Position numbers and translations under genes: made by a program. 52,106 bases of DNA from Paratrimastix pyriformis (Eukaryota; Preaxostyla; Paratrimastigidae), in the NCBI GenBank assembly GCA_027972325.1, contig JAPMOS010000206.1, positions 1 through 52,106 of the forward strand, in the 5' to 3' direction. The notes under the pieces are model-generated. The model searched no databases and was not told the DNA's origin. It saw nothing but the letters and a program-made list of their open reading frames with translations. Positions 19,983-27,620 of this stretch are shown here, one piece after another; position 1 is the first letter of the stretch, and each line of letters starts with the position of its first letter.

Positions 19983-21038
19983 TTACCTATTTGCTGCTCG
20001 ACACTTGTTCTTCAACCATTTTACCTTGGTTCTGTAGCCTTCTCTCATCTCCCAATAGGCATTGTAAAGGTTAAGGTAATTGTCATGTAACAAAGGCTTG
20101 ATCACCAAAATGTTGTGGTCTGCTGTCACTTTCTCGAATAGTTCTAAGAAATCTGCCTTCTTCATACACGACATATAATCATGATAAATCATGTCTTTCA
20201 CTGAGTCATTCTTGGTGTAATGGACAAAACAGTAATTGGTGTTCTGCCTTGTTCTTGGTGAAATACCTGTTGGAATTTGTGTTGTGAGAATGACTGAGAT
20301 GTTGTATCTTCTGTGATTGCAAAACAGACTGCCTAAAATATTACTTTGGTGTAACTTGTTGTTGCCATCTAAGATATCGTCGAAGATCAATAAGACTGAC
20401 TTTTTACCTTTTGTCTTCTCTTGGAACTTGATGAGCTTCTCAATGAATAATGGTGTCTCATCATCGTCAAAGCCTCCAAAACATCTGTCATCTGGAATGT
20501 TCCCTAACTCTTTCTGATATCTGTCTTTATTGTCTTGTGCGACAGTAAATAGGTAGATCTTGTCGATCTCACTTCGTATCTGCTTTATAATGGAGAGAAC
20601 TGATGTCGTTTTACCACTCTCTTTCATACCATAATGTAGTGAAATAAAAGGCTCTTTCTTGTTTTTGAACCTATCTACAATCTCTAATGAACTGAACTTA
20701 GGCATTTTGACATTACCTACCTTGACAATGCTTGCATCATCTTCTTTTACTTCAGGTGGAATAAAGACAACTTGTTTTTGCTCAATTTGCTCATCTTCTT
20801 CAACTTTCTGCTCTTCTACTTCCGCCTTCTTCAATTTCTTCTCTTTCTTATCTTTAGTTACCTTCTCTTTCTTCTCTTTCTTCTCTTTTGGAGGAGCACA
20901 TTTATGCTTCTTAAGCCACTTCTCACTCTTATATTCTTTCCCACACTCAGGACACTTATAAACTGTAATGTCCATATCCTTATGGACATTCGAATGAATG
21001 GTTTCACCATTCTTTGCCTTAACTGAGTCAGACGACAT
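19983..21038 (-). CDS. Zinc-finger A32/FtsK-type packaging ATPase-like protein
   Basis: 351 codons, looks intact. Residues 27-47 form a zinc finger (Cys29, Cys32, His45, Cys47). Residues 50-90 are a Lys/Glu-rich charged linker. The ATPase part has Walker A HYGMKESGKTTSVLS (about 136-149), Walker B SVLLIFDDILDG (about 214-225) and a sensor-like VILTTQIPTG (about 249-258). This is the layout of viral A32-type genome-packaging ATPases, which pump DNA into icosahedral capsids. An N-terminal zinc finger is an extra module. It is head-to-head with the acidic gene at 21105 and upstream of the capsid gene. Alternative: a non-viral HerA/FtsK-like ATPase, less likely given the neighbours. Confidence 0.8.
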   Translation of the reverse strand: MSSDSVKAKNGETIHSNVHKDMDITVYKCPECGKEYKSEKWLKKHKCAPPKEKKEKKEKVTKDKKEKKLKKAEVEEQKVEEDEQIEQKQVVFIPPEVKEDDASIVKVGNVKMPKFSSLEIVDRFKNKKEPFISLHYGMKESGKTTSVLSIIKQIRSEIDKIYLFTVAQDNKDRYQKELGNIPDDRCFGGFDDDETPLFIEKLIKFQEKTKGKKSVLLIFDDILDGNNKLHQSNILGSLFCNHRRYNISVILTTQIPTGISPRTRQNTNYCFVHYTKNDSVKDMIYHDYMSCMKKADFLELFEKVTADHNILVIKPLLHDNYLNLYNAYWEMREGYRTKVKWLKNKCRAANR

Positions 21039-21104
21039 TTTGAATTGTAACTATAATCTATATAGAAAAAATATTTTGTGTGTGAACTGTATTAGTTAAC
21101 TAAT
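21039..21104. promoter_or_regulatory. Divergent intergenic gap of virus-like island
   Basis: 66 bp of AT-rich DNA between the start codons of the ATPase (minus) and the acidic gene (plus), with TATATAGAAAAAATATTTTG. It must hold the promoters of both, if they were ever expressed. No specific motif is assigned. Confidence 0.5.
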
Positions 21105-22106
21105 ATGTCTGACAGTGTATCTGAATCTGATGAGGATTTACAGTCTTTTGTCTCTTCATCGAGTGAAATATCTATACCTTATGGAGATGATGAAAAGAGT
21201 GAAGATTCTCAAAGTGTCAATGATGATGCCTCAGTTGAATCAAATACTGATACTGAGGAGTCTGATGATGACTCAAAAGATGAGTCTAAAGAAGAGCCTA
21301 AAGAAAAATCGTCGGATGAACTGATTGATAATATGGACTTCCTTCTTCGTAAAGACCAACTACACAATGAAATACCTGATGGTAAAATTGTGTTTAAGAC
21401 AAAGGAACAAGTTGAAACTGAACAAAAACTCATGCAGCAGGCTGTAGAAGAATTCGAACAACAACAGGAACAGGCAAAACAAGCACTCAAAGCTCGTCCA
21501 AGAGCACCTCGTGCAATTCATTTCCCTAAGCCTCCAAAGAAACCTAATAAGAAGGCAAAGATTTCACTCAAACGTGAAAACGACATCAATGAGCTGCTCG
21601 TGCTGACTAACCAACTCGGTATGGACCAAGAAAAATACAATGTGGCATTCTTCGCTGCAATGTCTGATGATGAACTGATGCAATTCAAAATTGACCTCTT
21701 TAAAGTTGTTGATGCAAAAATGGATGAATCCTTTCACAGTAGCAAACATGTAACTGAAATGCTGCTTAAGACTGCTGATATAACTGAAAAGATAATGCCT
21801 AAATACCTTCATGGTTATCGTGACTCATTGGAATGTTCTCAAGAGGAGATTCAAAAATGCCTCGATGAAATGATTAAGAATGGTGATATGGAAGGCTTAT
21901 TAAAGTCTAAGATGATGCAACCCAAGTATCAGTTGATGATGATTCTCGGTGGTAATTTACTCGGACAAGTGAGTTCTAACATAAAAGCAACCAAGTCTGT
22001 TGTGGTGAAGGCAAAAGAAACCCTCGACACGGTCCAAAAAAACTCACCCGCGTCACAAACTGTATTACCGCGTTCGGCTACATCGGAATCGGATGTCTTC
22101 TTCTAA
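21105..22106 (+). CDS. Acidic, helical virus-like protein of unknown role
   Basis: 333 codons from MSDSVSESDEDLQSFVSSSS. The first 75 residues are strongly acidic (Asp/Glu/Ser). A coiled-coil-like stretch follows (VETEQKLMQQAVEEFEQQQE), then a Pro/Lys basic patch (FPKPPKKPNKKAKISLKREN), then a helical C-terminal half with MPKYLHGYRDSLECSQEEIQ and a hydrophobic segment LMMILGGNLLGQVSS. It is not a family I recognise. The position next to packaging and membrane genes suggests a virion or scaffold protein, but that is inference. The frame looks whole. Confidence 0.6.
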   Translation: MSDSVSESDEDLQSFVSSSSEISIPYGDDEKSEDSQSVNDDASVESNTDTEESDDDSKDESKEEPKEKSSDELIDNMDFLLRKDQLHNEIPDGKIVFKTKEQVETEQKLMQQAVEEFEQQQEQAKQALKARPRAPRAIHFPKPPKKPNKKAKISLKRENDINELLVLTNQLGMDQEKYNVAFFAAMSDDELMQFKIDLFKVVDAKMDESFHSSKHVTEMLLKTADITEKIMPKYLHGYRDSLECSQEEIQKCLDEMIKNGDMEGLLKSKMMQPKYQLMMILGGNLLGQVSSNIKATKSVVVKAKETLDTVQKNSPASQTVLPRSATSESDVFF

Positions 22107-22118
22107 TCACCACTAAGT

Positions 22119-22589
22119 ATGTCTTCTTCTCCTAATTCTTATTTATCCTCAATTTTTTTATCCATGAATAGTATTAAATCATCCATGGCTACATCTGACA
22201 GTAAATCTGCAATTGACCTAAAAGACATCACCATCAAATCAATCAGTGGTGTCTCATTGTATTGGCTTATCACTAAAACTCTGTCACTGCGGAGTGATTA
22301 TGCTGACTATCTAAATGTCGGGCTGGCTGGAGCTGGTGGACTCACGATTGTTGCTCCTATTCTACAAAATCTCCTCGATGGTAGAGACCTGATGGCTGGA
22401 TTATCATTCGACTCAACCATGCTAAAGAATGCTCTCGTTGATGGTGGCATGTCAATGGCTGTATATCTGGCTCTTCGTTTTGCATTCGGTTCAAAACTTG
22501 ATGTGAGTCTGCTCAATCGTTATGTCGGTGTAATTTGCTCTGTAATCGGCGGTGACATGATTCGTCCTTACATCCTCTCTAAGCTATAA
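22119..22589 (+). CDS. Small membrane protein of virus-like island
   Basis: 156 codons, 12 bp after the previous gene. A second ATG inside (MATSDSKSAIDLKD) may be the real start, since the leader before it is Ser-rich. Hydrophobic stretches are ISGVSLYWLITKTLSL, VGLAGAGGLTIVAPILQNLL, GGMSMAVYLALRFAFG and YVGVICSVIGGDMI, giving about three to four membrane segments. Small multi-pass proteins occur in viruses with internal membranes. Family not recognised; the frame looks whole. Confidence 0.55.
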   Translation: MSSSPNSYLSSIFLSMNSIKSSMATSDSKSAIDLKDITIKSISGVSLYWLITKTLSLRSDYADYLNVGLAGAGGLTIVAPILQNLLDGRDLMAGLSFDSTMLKNALVDGGMSMAVYLALRFAFGSKLDVSLLNRYVGVICSVIGGDMIRPYILSKL

Positions 22590-22653
22590 ACTCATCGTCA
22601 ATCAACACCTTCATCTTTTCATGTTTTTGTATTTTTCTATTGCGGTTATATAG

Positions 22654-22825
22654 ATGGAACCACAAAAGAAAGTCATCTTCACTGACAGAATCTCTCTCGC
22701 TAACACTTTTGGTTACGATAGGGTAGCTGTCGAAACTCAGAATGAAAATCCTCTCGAACTTAGATGTGATGCTGTTCTAAAGAAGGATGTGACTATTGAT
22801 GGAGAAACTGTGTTAGGAAACAATG
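22654..22825 (+). pseudogene. Start of a further virus-like gene, cut by retroposon
   Basis: Reads MEPQKKVIFTDRISLANTFG and about 40 more residues of hydrophilic, beta-like sequence (VTIDGETVLGNN). It then meets a (GT)n tract and GC-rich retroposon sequence at about 22825. The start follows an AT-rich leader with TATATAG at 22648. The role is unknown; only the first part of the gene is present. Confidence 0.5.
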
Positions 22826-23780
22826 TGTGTGTGTGTGTGATACTTCCCAGCTTTCGCCGGGTCCGTGCTCGGGCCGAAGCCCGCGGGTAACATGAACCCC
22901 CCGGTCCGCCCTCCCCGCGAGATAAACTCGCAGGATGGGACGTCCCAAGAGGCCCATGGGTCGGCTACCGTCCCCGAGGGACGGTCACCGCCGACCCCCG
23001 GACTACGTTCATCCCTTCTTCATTTTTCTCGTTCTTCTTTCGTTGCATGATCGCCAGCAGCATGGTTTTGCGGAGTGCACCAATTTCGCTCCCAATCTCC
23101 TTTTGGGTGTCTTCATCCACCATCCCCAACTCTGCTGCCAGTCTGCAATCATTCGCGTACATCTCTCGAAATCCGCACCGCCTCCGAAGTCTTCCCGCAA
23201 CTTTCCGCACCACCCCCTCTGAGATCCCCCTCCAGTTGTGGAGCACCTCGCCCTCCTTCGGACGCCCCTCGTAGTCAGCCTCCACCTTCCGCGCACCCGC
23301 CTCTTTCCGAAGCATATTCTCCAAAGCCCACAACGGGGCAGGATCCATCGGAAATCTCTCCCGGGCCCTCTGGTTCTCAAAGAGCAGGATGCCCACGTCG
23401 AACGGGGCCTTCCCCGCACCTTTCTCCCCTGTCCGCCAGAAGCTCGGCAGCCAGAAGCCGAAACCCCCTTCCTCAATGATAAACAGCTCCTTCAATCGCA
23501 TGTCCCCCCTCAAGGCCAATCCGACGCCATGCTGCGCCTCCATTCCCTGCACCGGCCGCGTCCGGTTGGGCTTACCCACCTGTTCCAGGGTTTCTGTGGA
23601 CGCTATAGACATTGAGATTTCTATAGAAAAAAGCCCGACGCTCTGGCCTCCGGGTTTTCGTGGACAGACCCTCCCCACTCGGCCTGTCTGGAGTGAGGGC
23701 CCGCGGGTTTTCATGAACAGACCCTCCCAAATCCTCCTTGCTTCACTTTCACCTTGCTTCACCCTGACGCACTTCCTCCT
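22822..23780 (-). mobile_element. (CA)n-tailed retroposon, 3' part
   Basis: On the minus strand the element ends with a (CA)n tail at about 22822-22837 and, before that, a 3' region with two small hairpins around TCATGTTACCC. An open frame (22965-23762) lies upstream. The same 3' end, with the same core and tail, occurs at 34114-34235 in a clear target-duplicated insertion, which supports calling this a retroposon end rather than a simple repeat. It interrupts the virus-like gene at 22654. The right limit is unknown; the gene copies at 23.9-25.2 kb may or may not belong to it. Confidence 0.6.
22965..23762 (-). CDS. Unrecognised ORF of (CA)n-tailed retroposon
   Basis: A minus-strand frame. 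The convincing protein part begins around RLKELFIIEEGGFGFWLPSF and runs through PFDVGILLFENQRARERFPM, WALENMLRKEAGARKVEADY and ISEGVVRKVAGRLRRRCGF to a Lys/Glu-rich end (MQRKKNEKNEEGMN). No LINE catalytic box is seen. It could be the C-terminal part of a LINE polyprotein or an independent ORF. Confidence that it is coding is moderate; the family is unknown. Confidence 0.4.
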   Translation of the reverse strand: MKQGESEARRIWEGLFMKTRGPSLQTGRVGRVCPRKPGGQSVGLFSIEISMSIASTETLEQVGKPNRTRPVQGMEAQHGVGLALRGDMRLKELFIIEEGGFGFWLPSFWRTGEKGAGKAPFDVGILLFENQRARERFPMDPAPLWALENMLRKEAGARKVEADYEGRPKEGEVLHNWRGISEGVVRKVAGRLRRRCGFREMYANDCRLAAELGMVDEDTQKEIGSEIGALRKTMLLAIMQRKKNEKNEEGMNVVRGSAVTVPRGR

Positions 23781-24668
23781 CCTTTTTTCGAGAGAAAACG
23801 TCGAGCCTCTAATTTCGGATCAAAAAGAGAACCAGATTCATTACTCGTCTTCGTCTTCGTCTTCGCCTTGGGGGTTGGCGTTGTAGTCGTTGTTGCCAGT
23901 GTCGTCATCCGAATTTATCGCCGGCAAACCATTCATCTTCGTCATCATCGGCTACCGGCACGTTCTCGGGAAGGGGCACGGATTCCGGCACGGGTTCGGG
24001 CTCAGCCACAAGGACAGGAACGGGCAGAGGAAGGGGCCCAGTTAAGAGGAAGTCCCAAAGGGTAGGAAGCTCGCGCGAGCAGGTGCTGGTGCGGAACTTG
24101 TGGCACTGAATCGACCAGTCATAGGTCTTCCGTTCGTCCGCGGAGAGAGAGGTATTCACGTTCGCAGGCCAGGAATACCTTGGGGAACTGTTCTCCGTAG
24201 TAGTCAGTGCGCTCCAACAGGGAACGGTCACGAAGAACGCCCCTGAGGTAGAAGGGGTAAGAGCGTTCCCAGAGGACGATCTCATCGAGCCTCATCGGGC
24301 CCTCGACGGGGTGGTCGATGTCGAATGCAGCCTCGGAATCAAGGAGCAGGGTAATGAGCAAGGCTCTTGCTGACAGGCCCCTGTAGGTCTGCGACGTATC
24401 AGAACAGCGTCCGCTGGTCAAGGAAAAAGGACGCCACCGAAAGCGAGAACCATCCGGGTGAGTACCTTGTGCAACTCAACACAGATGGGAGCGGAGAAAT
24501 GGTACTCAGTCAACGGCTTCAAAAAGTGAACGGGGACGATGAGGCCGGGATTCAGATGTTTCGTGTTCGGGAACCAACTTGCCAGCAGCTTGGGAAGATC
24601 CGTTCGTAAAAGCCTGTCGGCTTAGGTGCACCTCGGTCTTGTCCTCCGGTTGAAAGAAGTCGTAGGTC

Positions 24669-24722
24669 CTGGAGGAGAGGCATGAGAAACCCACAACACA
24701 TCAGGGAAAACAGTAAACAGAC
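24669..24722 (-). other. Intron of copy B
   Basis: 54 nt, GTCTGTTTAC at the 5' end and CCTCTCCTCCAG at the 3' end. It lies at the same codon (Asn-Arg, phase 2) as the intron of copy A. Confidence 0.7.
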
Positions 24723-24784
24723 CGATTGAGGAGCGGGGGAGCAGCGGACTTCGTAGCCGGGGGGGCTTGTCGTGGCATCATGCC

Positions 24785-25066
24785 GGGAAGGGGCTCAGGA
24801 AGGGGCTCAGGAAGGGGCTCAGGAAGGGGCTCAGGAAGGGGCTCAGGAAGGGGCTCAGGAAGGGGCTCAGGAAGGGGCTCAGGAAGGGGCTCAGGAAGGG
24901 GCTCAGGAAGGGGCTCAGGAAGGGGCTCAGGAAGGGACTCAGGAAGGGGCTCAGGAAGGGACTCAGGAAGGGGCTCAGGAAGGGGCTCAGGAAGGGGCTC
25001 AGGAAGGGGCTCAGGAAGGGGCTCAGGAAGGGACTCAGGAAGGGGCTCAGGAAGGGACTCGGGGAC
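24785..25066. repeat. 12-bp tandem repeat (about 23 units)
   Basis: Unit GGAAGGGGCTCA with occasional GGAAGGGACTCA variants. Read on the minus strand as coding DNA of copy B it gives Pro-Leu-Pro-Glu repeats. In-frame length (12 = 4 codons) allows expansion without frame change. Confidence 0.92.
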
Positions 25067-25159
25067 GTCCTCGACGAGAATGATCACCTGGCGAGACCGA
25101 GTCCGTCTGCTAAGCATGGCATGACTTGCGTGCTTCCTCTGCATTTTGGCGGTTTCCAT

Positions 25160-25486
25160 GCGGGATACTCCAGGGGGTAACAGCCACTCTTTTCAAAACC
25201 AGGAAGTTCAAAATCAGACACAAGGAAAGCACTATTTCTCACGCCATCTCTCTGTTTTGTTCCCCTTGTAGGACGAACTACGGCTGGCACACGCTCTTCT
25301 CGGTGAAGGGACCCACGCTGACGGGTTCCGCACAAGATAAAAGTTATGGTCGAACAATAGATCAACGGTCTTCTCGATGCGACGAGGCTCCAGGGGGTAA
25401 TAGCCACTCTTTTCAAAAAAACAGGGACACATGGAAAGCGGGAAGAAGGTGGCGGAGAGAGATAGAGACAAAAAGTCTCGGGTTGT
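25160..25486. other. Spacer between gene copies B and A
   Basis: Contains two copies, 220 bp apart, of a motif CCAGGGGGTAAYAGCCACTC followed by TTTTCAAAA (25167 and 25387). The complement of its core, GTGGCTRTTACCC, also precedes the start codon of copy A (27577-27590). It is probably promoter or leader sequence of the gene family. No other gene is seen. Confidence 0.45.
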
Positions 25487-27563
25487 TTATGCGTTCCCAG
25501 TGAACTTGAAGAGACAGTCCCAATGGGCCGGAATCTCGCGGTAGCAGGTGTTGGTGCGGAACTTGTGGCACTGAATCGACCAGTCATAGGTCTTCCGTTC
25601 GTCTTCGGAGAGAGCGAGGTATTCACGTTCGCAAGCCTGGAATACCTTGGGGAACTGTTCTCCGTAGTAGTCAGTGAGTTCCAACATGGAACGGTCATGA
25701 AAAACCTCCTTGACGTAGAAGGGGAAAGTGCGTTCCCAGAGGGCAAGCTCATCCAGCCTCATGTGGCCATCGACGGCACGGTCGACGCCGAATGCAGCCT
25801 CGGAATCCAGACACACAAGAATCATCAAGGCTCTTGAAGTCAGGAACTGGTAGGTCTTCTCGATATCAGCACTTTGACCGCAGGTCATCGAAAACAGGAT
25901 TTTTCCGAAGGTGAGTCCCAACCGGTTAAGTACCTTGTGCATCTCAACACAGATGGCACCGGAGAGTCGGTACTCAGCCATGGTCTCGAAAAAATGAACA
26001 GGGACGATGAGACCGCGATTCAGATGGTTTGTGCTCGGGAACCAACTTGCAAGCAGCTTGGGAAAGATCCGTTCGTAAAATGCCTGTCGAGTGAGTTTCA
26101 ACACTTCCTTTGTCTCCGATTGCCAGACGAGGTAGATCCTGGAGGAGAGGTTTTAAGGAACCCACAAGAGGTAAAACAGAAAAACAGACCGATTGAGGGG
26201 CGGGGGGGCGGTGTTCGACGACGACAGAGGCTGATGAGGACTCGAAGTTGTGGGAGGGACTGATGACGTGGAACTCGTGGCGGTGCGGGGCGTTCTGGGA
26301 GGCACGGAAGCTCGATCCGGAGCCACTGCTGGAGGCTTTGCAGTCGTGCTCGTGGCGGTGATCGGGGCTGCACGTGGGGTTCTGGGAGGCACGGAAGCCC
26401 GACCCGGAGCCACTGCTGGAGGCGTGGCAGTCGTGCTCGTGGCGGTGACCGGGGCTGCACGTGGGGTTCTGGGAGGCACGGAAGCCCGACCCGGAGCCAC
26501 TGCTGGAGGCGTGGCAGTAGTGCTCGTGGCGGTGACCGGGGCTGCACGTGAGGCGGAGGACGCGACAGGGGCTGCACGTGGGGTTCTGGAAGGCACGGAT
26601 GCCGGAGGCGGAGGCGTCTTGAGAGCAACGATTGAACCAGCAGCCGGCGGCGGCGGTGAACGCTGGGTTGCCAGGATCGATGTCGGGGAACGGGAGCGGA
26701 CCTCTTGATAGCCGGGGGGCCTGTGCTGGCGTCTTGGGCGGGATGGAGTCGGGCAGTTTCTTGGGAGGCGAACCCGCCCTCGGTTTCGGAGGAGGGCAAG
26801 CGACGACGACGGAGGGGCGGTCCGGCGTTGGGGGCTGCTTTGAGGGCGTCGGAGGAGGGGCTGCGGTCTGCTCGGGTTCGGGGGTCAGCTCAGGTTCGGC
26901 GGGCTGCTCGGGTTCGGCGAGCTGCTCGGGTTCACCAGGGACGGACTGCTCGGCGGCTTCCGGTTCTGTGCCGGTTTGCTGTAGTTCGGACTGCGCCGGT
27001 TCGGGTTCTGAGGGTTCTGCGGGTTCGGTGGTGGTGGCCTGCACAGGGTCGGAGGTAGTCACCTCGGGTTCAGTTGTGGTGGTCTCCCCAGGTTCGATGG
27101 TGGTCTGCTCAGGCACGGGCTCGGTGGTCTGCTCTGGCACGGTGGTCTGCTCAGGCTCAGGGGTCTCCTCGGGCTCGGCGGTGGGCGGCTCGGGTAGCAC
27201 GCTCGCCCGCGCATGTTCGCTGCTGGAAGAATGCTCGGCTGATGGAATGAAGACGACTGGGTGATGTTGATCGGCATCTTGGCTGGCATGTTGGATCTCC
27301 TCTTGTTCCTGTTCGGTCGCCTCGTGTTCCTGGCTGGCGCGTTGGGTCTCCTCTTGCTCAGCTTCATCTTCGGTGACAGTGTCCAGGCGAAGTGGCGAGG
27401 CCGGCGCTGCAGCGGCGGCGGATGACTTGGGTTCAGCGCGCGCACGTTTCCTCGAATGGCCTCGCGGTTCCTCCTCCGAGGAGTCATCCCGCGAGTGACG
27501 AGGAGTCGGGTAACGGCGGCCGCTGCGCGTCTCACGAAGTTCCTGAGTGCTTTCCTTGGGCAT
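25487..27563 (-). CDS. Unrecognised gene family, copy A
   Basis: Starts at ATG 27563 (leader CCGCCAAA). The N-terminal region is charged, then very rich in Glu/Pro/Thr (TTEPEVTTSDPVQATT style), then three 29-residue repeats, ending PPPLNR at an intron (26139-26189). Exon 2 begins IYLVWQSETKEVLKLTRQAF and continues FYERIFPKLLASWFPSTNHL, GLIVPVHFFETMAEYRLSGA, DSEAAFGVDRAVDGHMRLDE, DYYGEQFPKVFQACEREYLA, YDWSIQCHKFRTNTCYREIP, with stop at 25487. The C-terminal domain (about 215 residues) is shared with copy B. I do not recognise it. In exon 1 the start frame and the repeat/LNR frame differ, so there is a frame change or another small intron in the Pro-rich part. Confidence 0.65.
26139..26189 (-). 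other. Intron of copy A
   Basis: 51 nt, GTCTGTTTTT at the 5' end, CCTTAAAAC as likely branch region and CTCCTCCAG at the 3' end. Joining the flanking exons gives AAT-CG|G-ATC (Asn-Arg-Ile) and opens the conserved C-terminal domain. Confidence 0.72.
26330..26590 (-). repeat. 87-bp in-frame tandem repeat, three units
   Basis: The phrase GTGGCGGTGAYCGGGGCTGC recurs at 26352, 26439 and 26526, a period of 87 bp (29 codons). It codes a Pro/Ala/Thr/Arg-rich disordered segment in copy A. The units differ by only a few bases, so the expansion is recent. Confidence 0.88.
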
Positions 27564-27620
27564 TTTGGCGGGATCAAGTGTGGCTATTACCCAAGGTTAG
27601 AGCCACTAAACCATCAAATG
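27564..27620 (-). promoter_or_regulatory. Leader of copy A with shared motif
   Basis: On the minus strand, GGGTAATAGCCAC lies about 15 bp before the ATG, and GATCCCGCCAAAATG forms the start context. Copy B has GGCTGTTACCCCC, ATCCCGC and CCGCCAAAATG in the same order. Probably a conserved promoter or translation leader. Confidence 0.4.

Larger units (their letters stand above)
15386..22830. other. AT-rich virus-like island (capsid-bearing element fossil)
   Basis: A sharply AT-rich block between GC-rich transposons. It holds two minus-strand genes (capsid protein-like and packaging ATPase) and at least three plus-strand genes diverging from a 66-bp AT-rich gap. The gene set (double jelly-roll-like capsid protein, A32/FtsK-type ATPase, small membrane protein) is that of Polinton-like viruses, virophages or small relatives of giant viruses. 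No polymerase, integrase, protease or terminal repeat is visible, so it is a fragment. Both ends are cut by other elements (DIRS-A on the left, a (CA)n-tailed retroposon on the right) and an LTR element is inserted inside. Apart from these insertions it has about one or two further breaks. Confidence 0.75.
23905..25159 (-). pseudogene. Unrecognised gene family, copy B (decayed)
   Basis: Minus strand, paralogous to copy A (25487-27563). Exon 1 starts near 25159 or at the downstream ATG preceded by CCGCCAAA, encodes a (PLPE)n low-complexity region, and ends APPLLNR at an intron (24669-24722, GTCTGT...CTCCAG, 54 nt). Exon 2 opens TYDFFQPEDKTEVHLSRQAF and then follows copy A through LLLDSEAAFDIDHPVEGPMR, DYYGEQFPKVFLACEREYL and ERKTYDWSIQCHKFRTSTCS, ending with an extra acidic tail rich in Pro/Glu/Val. 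The frame is broken a few times. Function unknown; the intron at the same place in both copies shows a genomic duplication. Confidence 0.6.

Noticed and set aside
15386-22830. Whole Polinton or virophage genome
   Set aside because: No polymerase, integrase, protease or terminal inverted repeats are visible and both ends are cut by other elements; only a fragment can be claimed.
24726-25124. Plus-strand (GRGS)n frame as a possible Gly/Arg-rich or antifreeze-like protein
   Set aside because: The 12-bp repeat is open in several frames; the flanking exon, intron and paralogy all support the minus strand.
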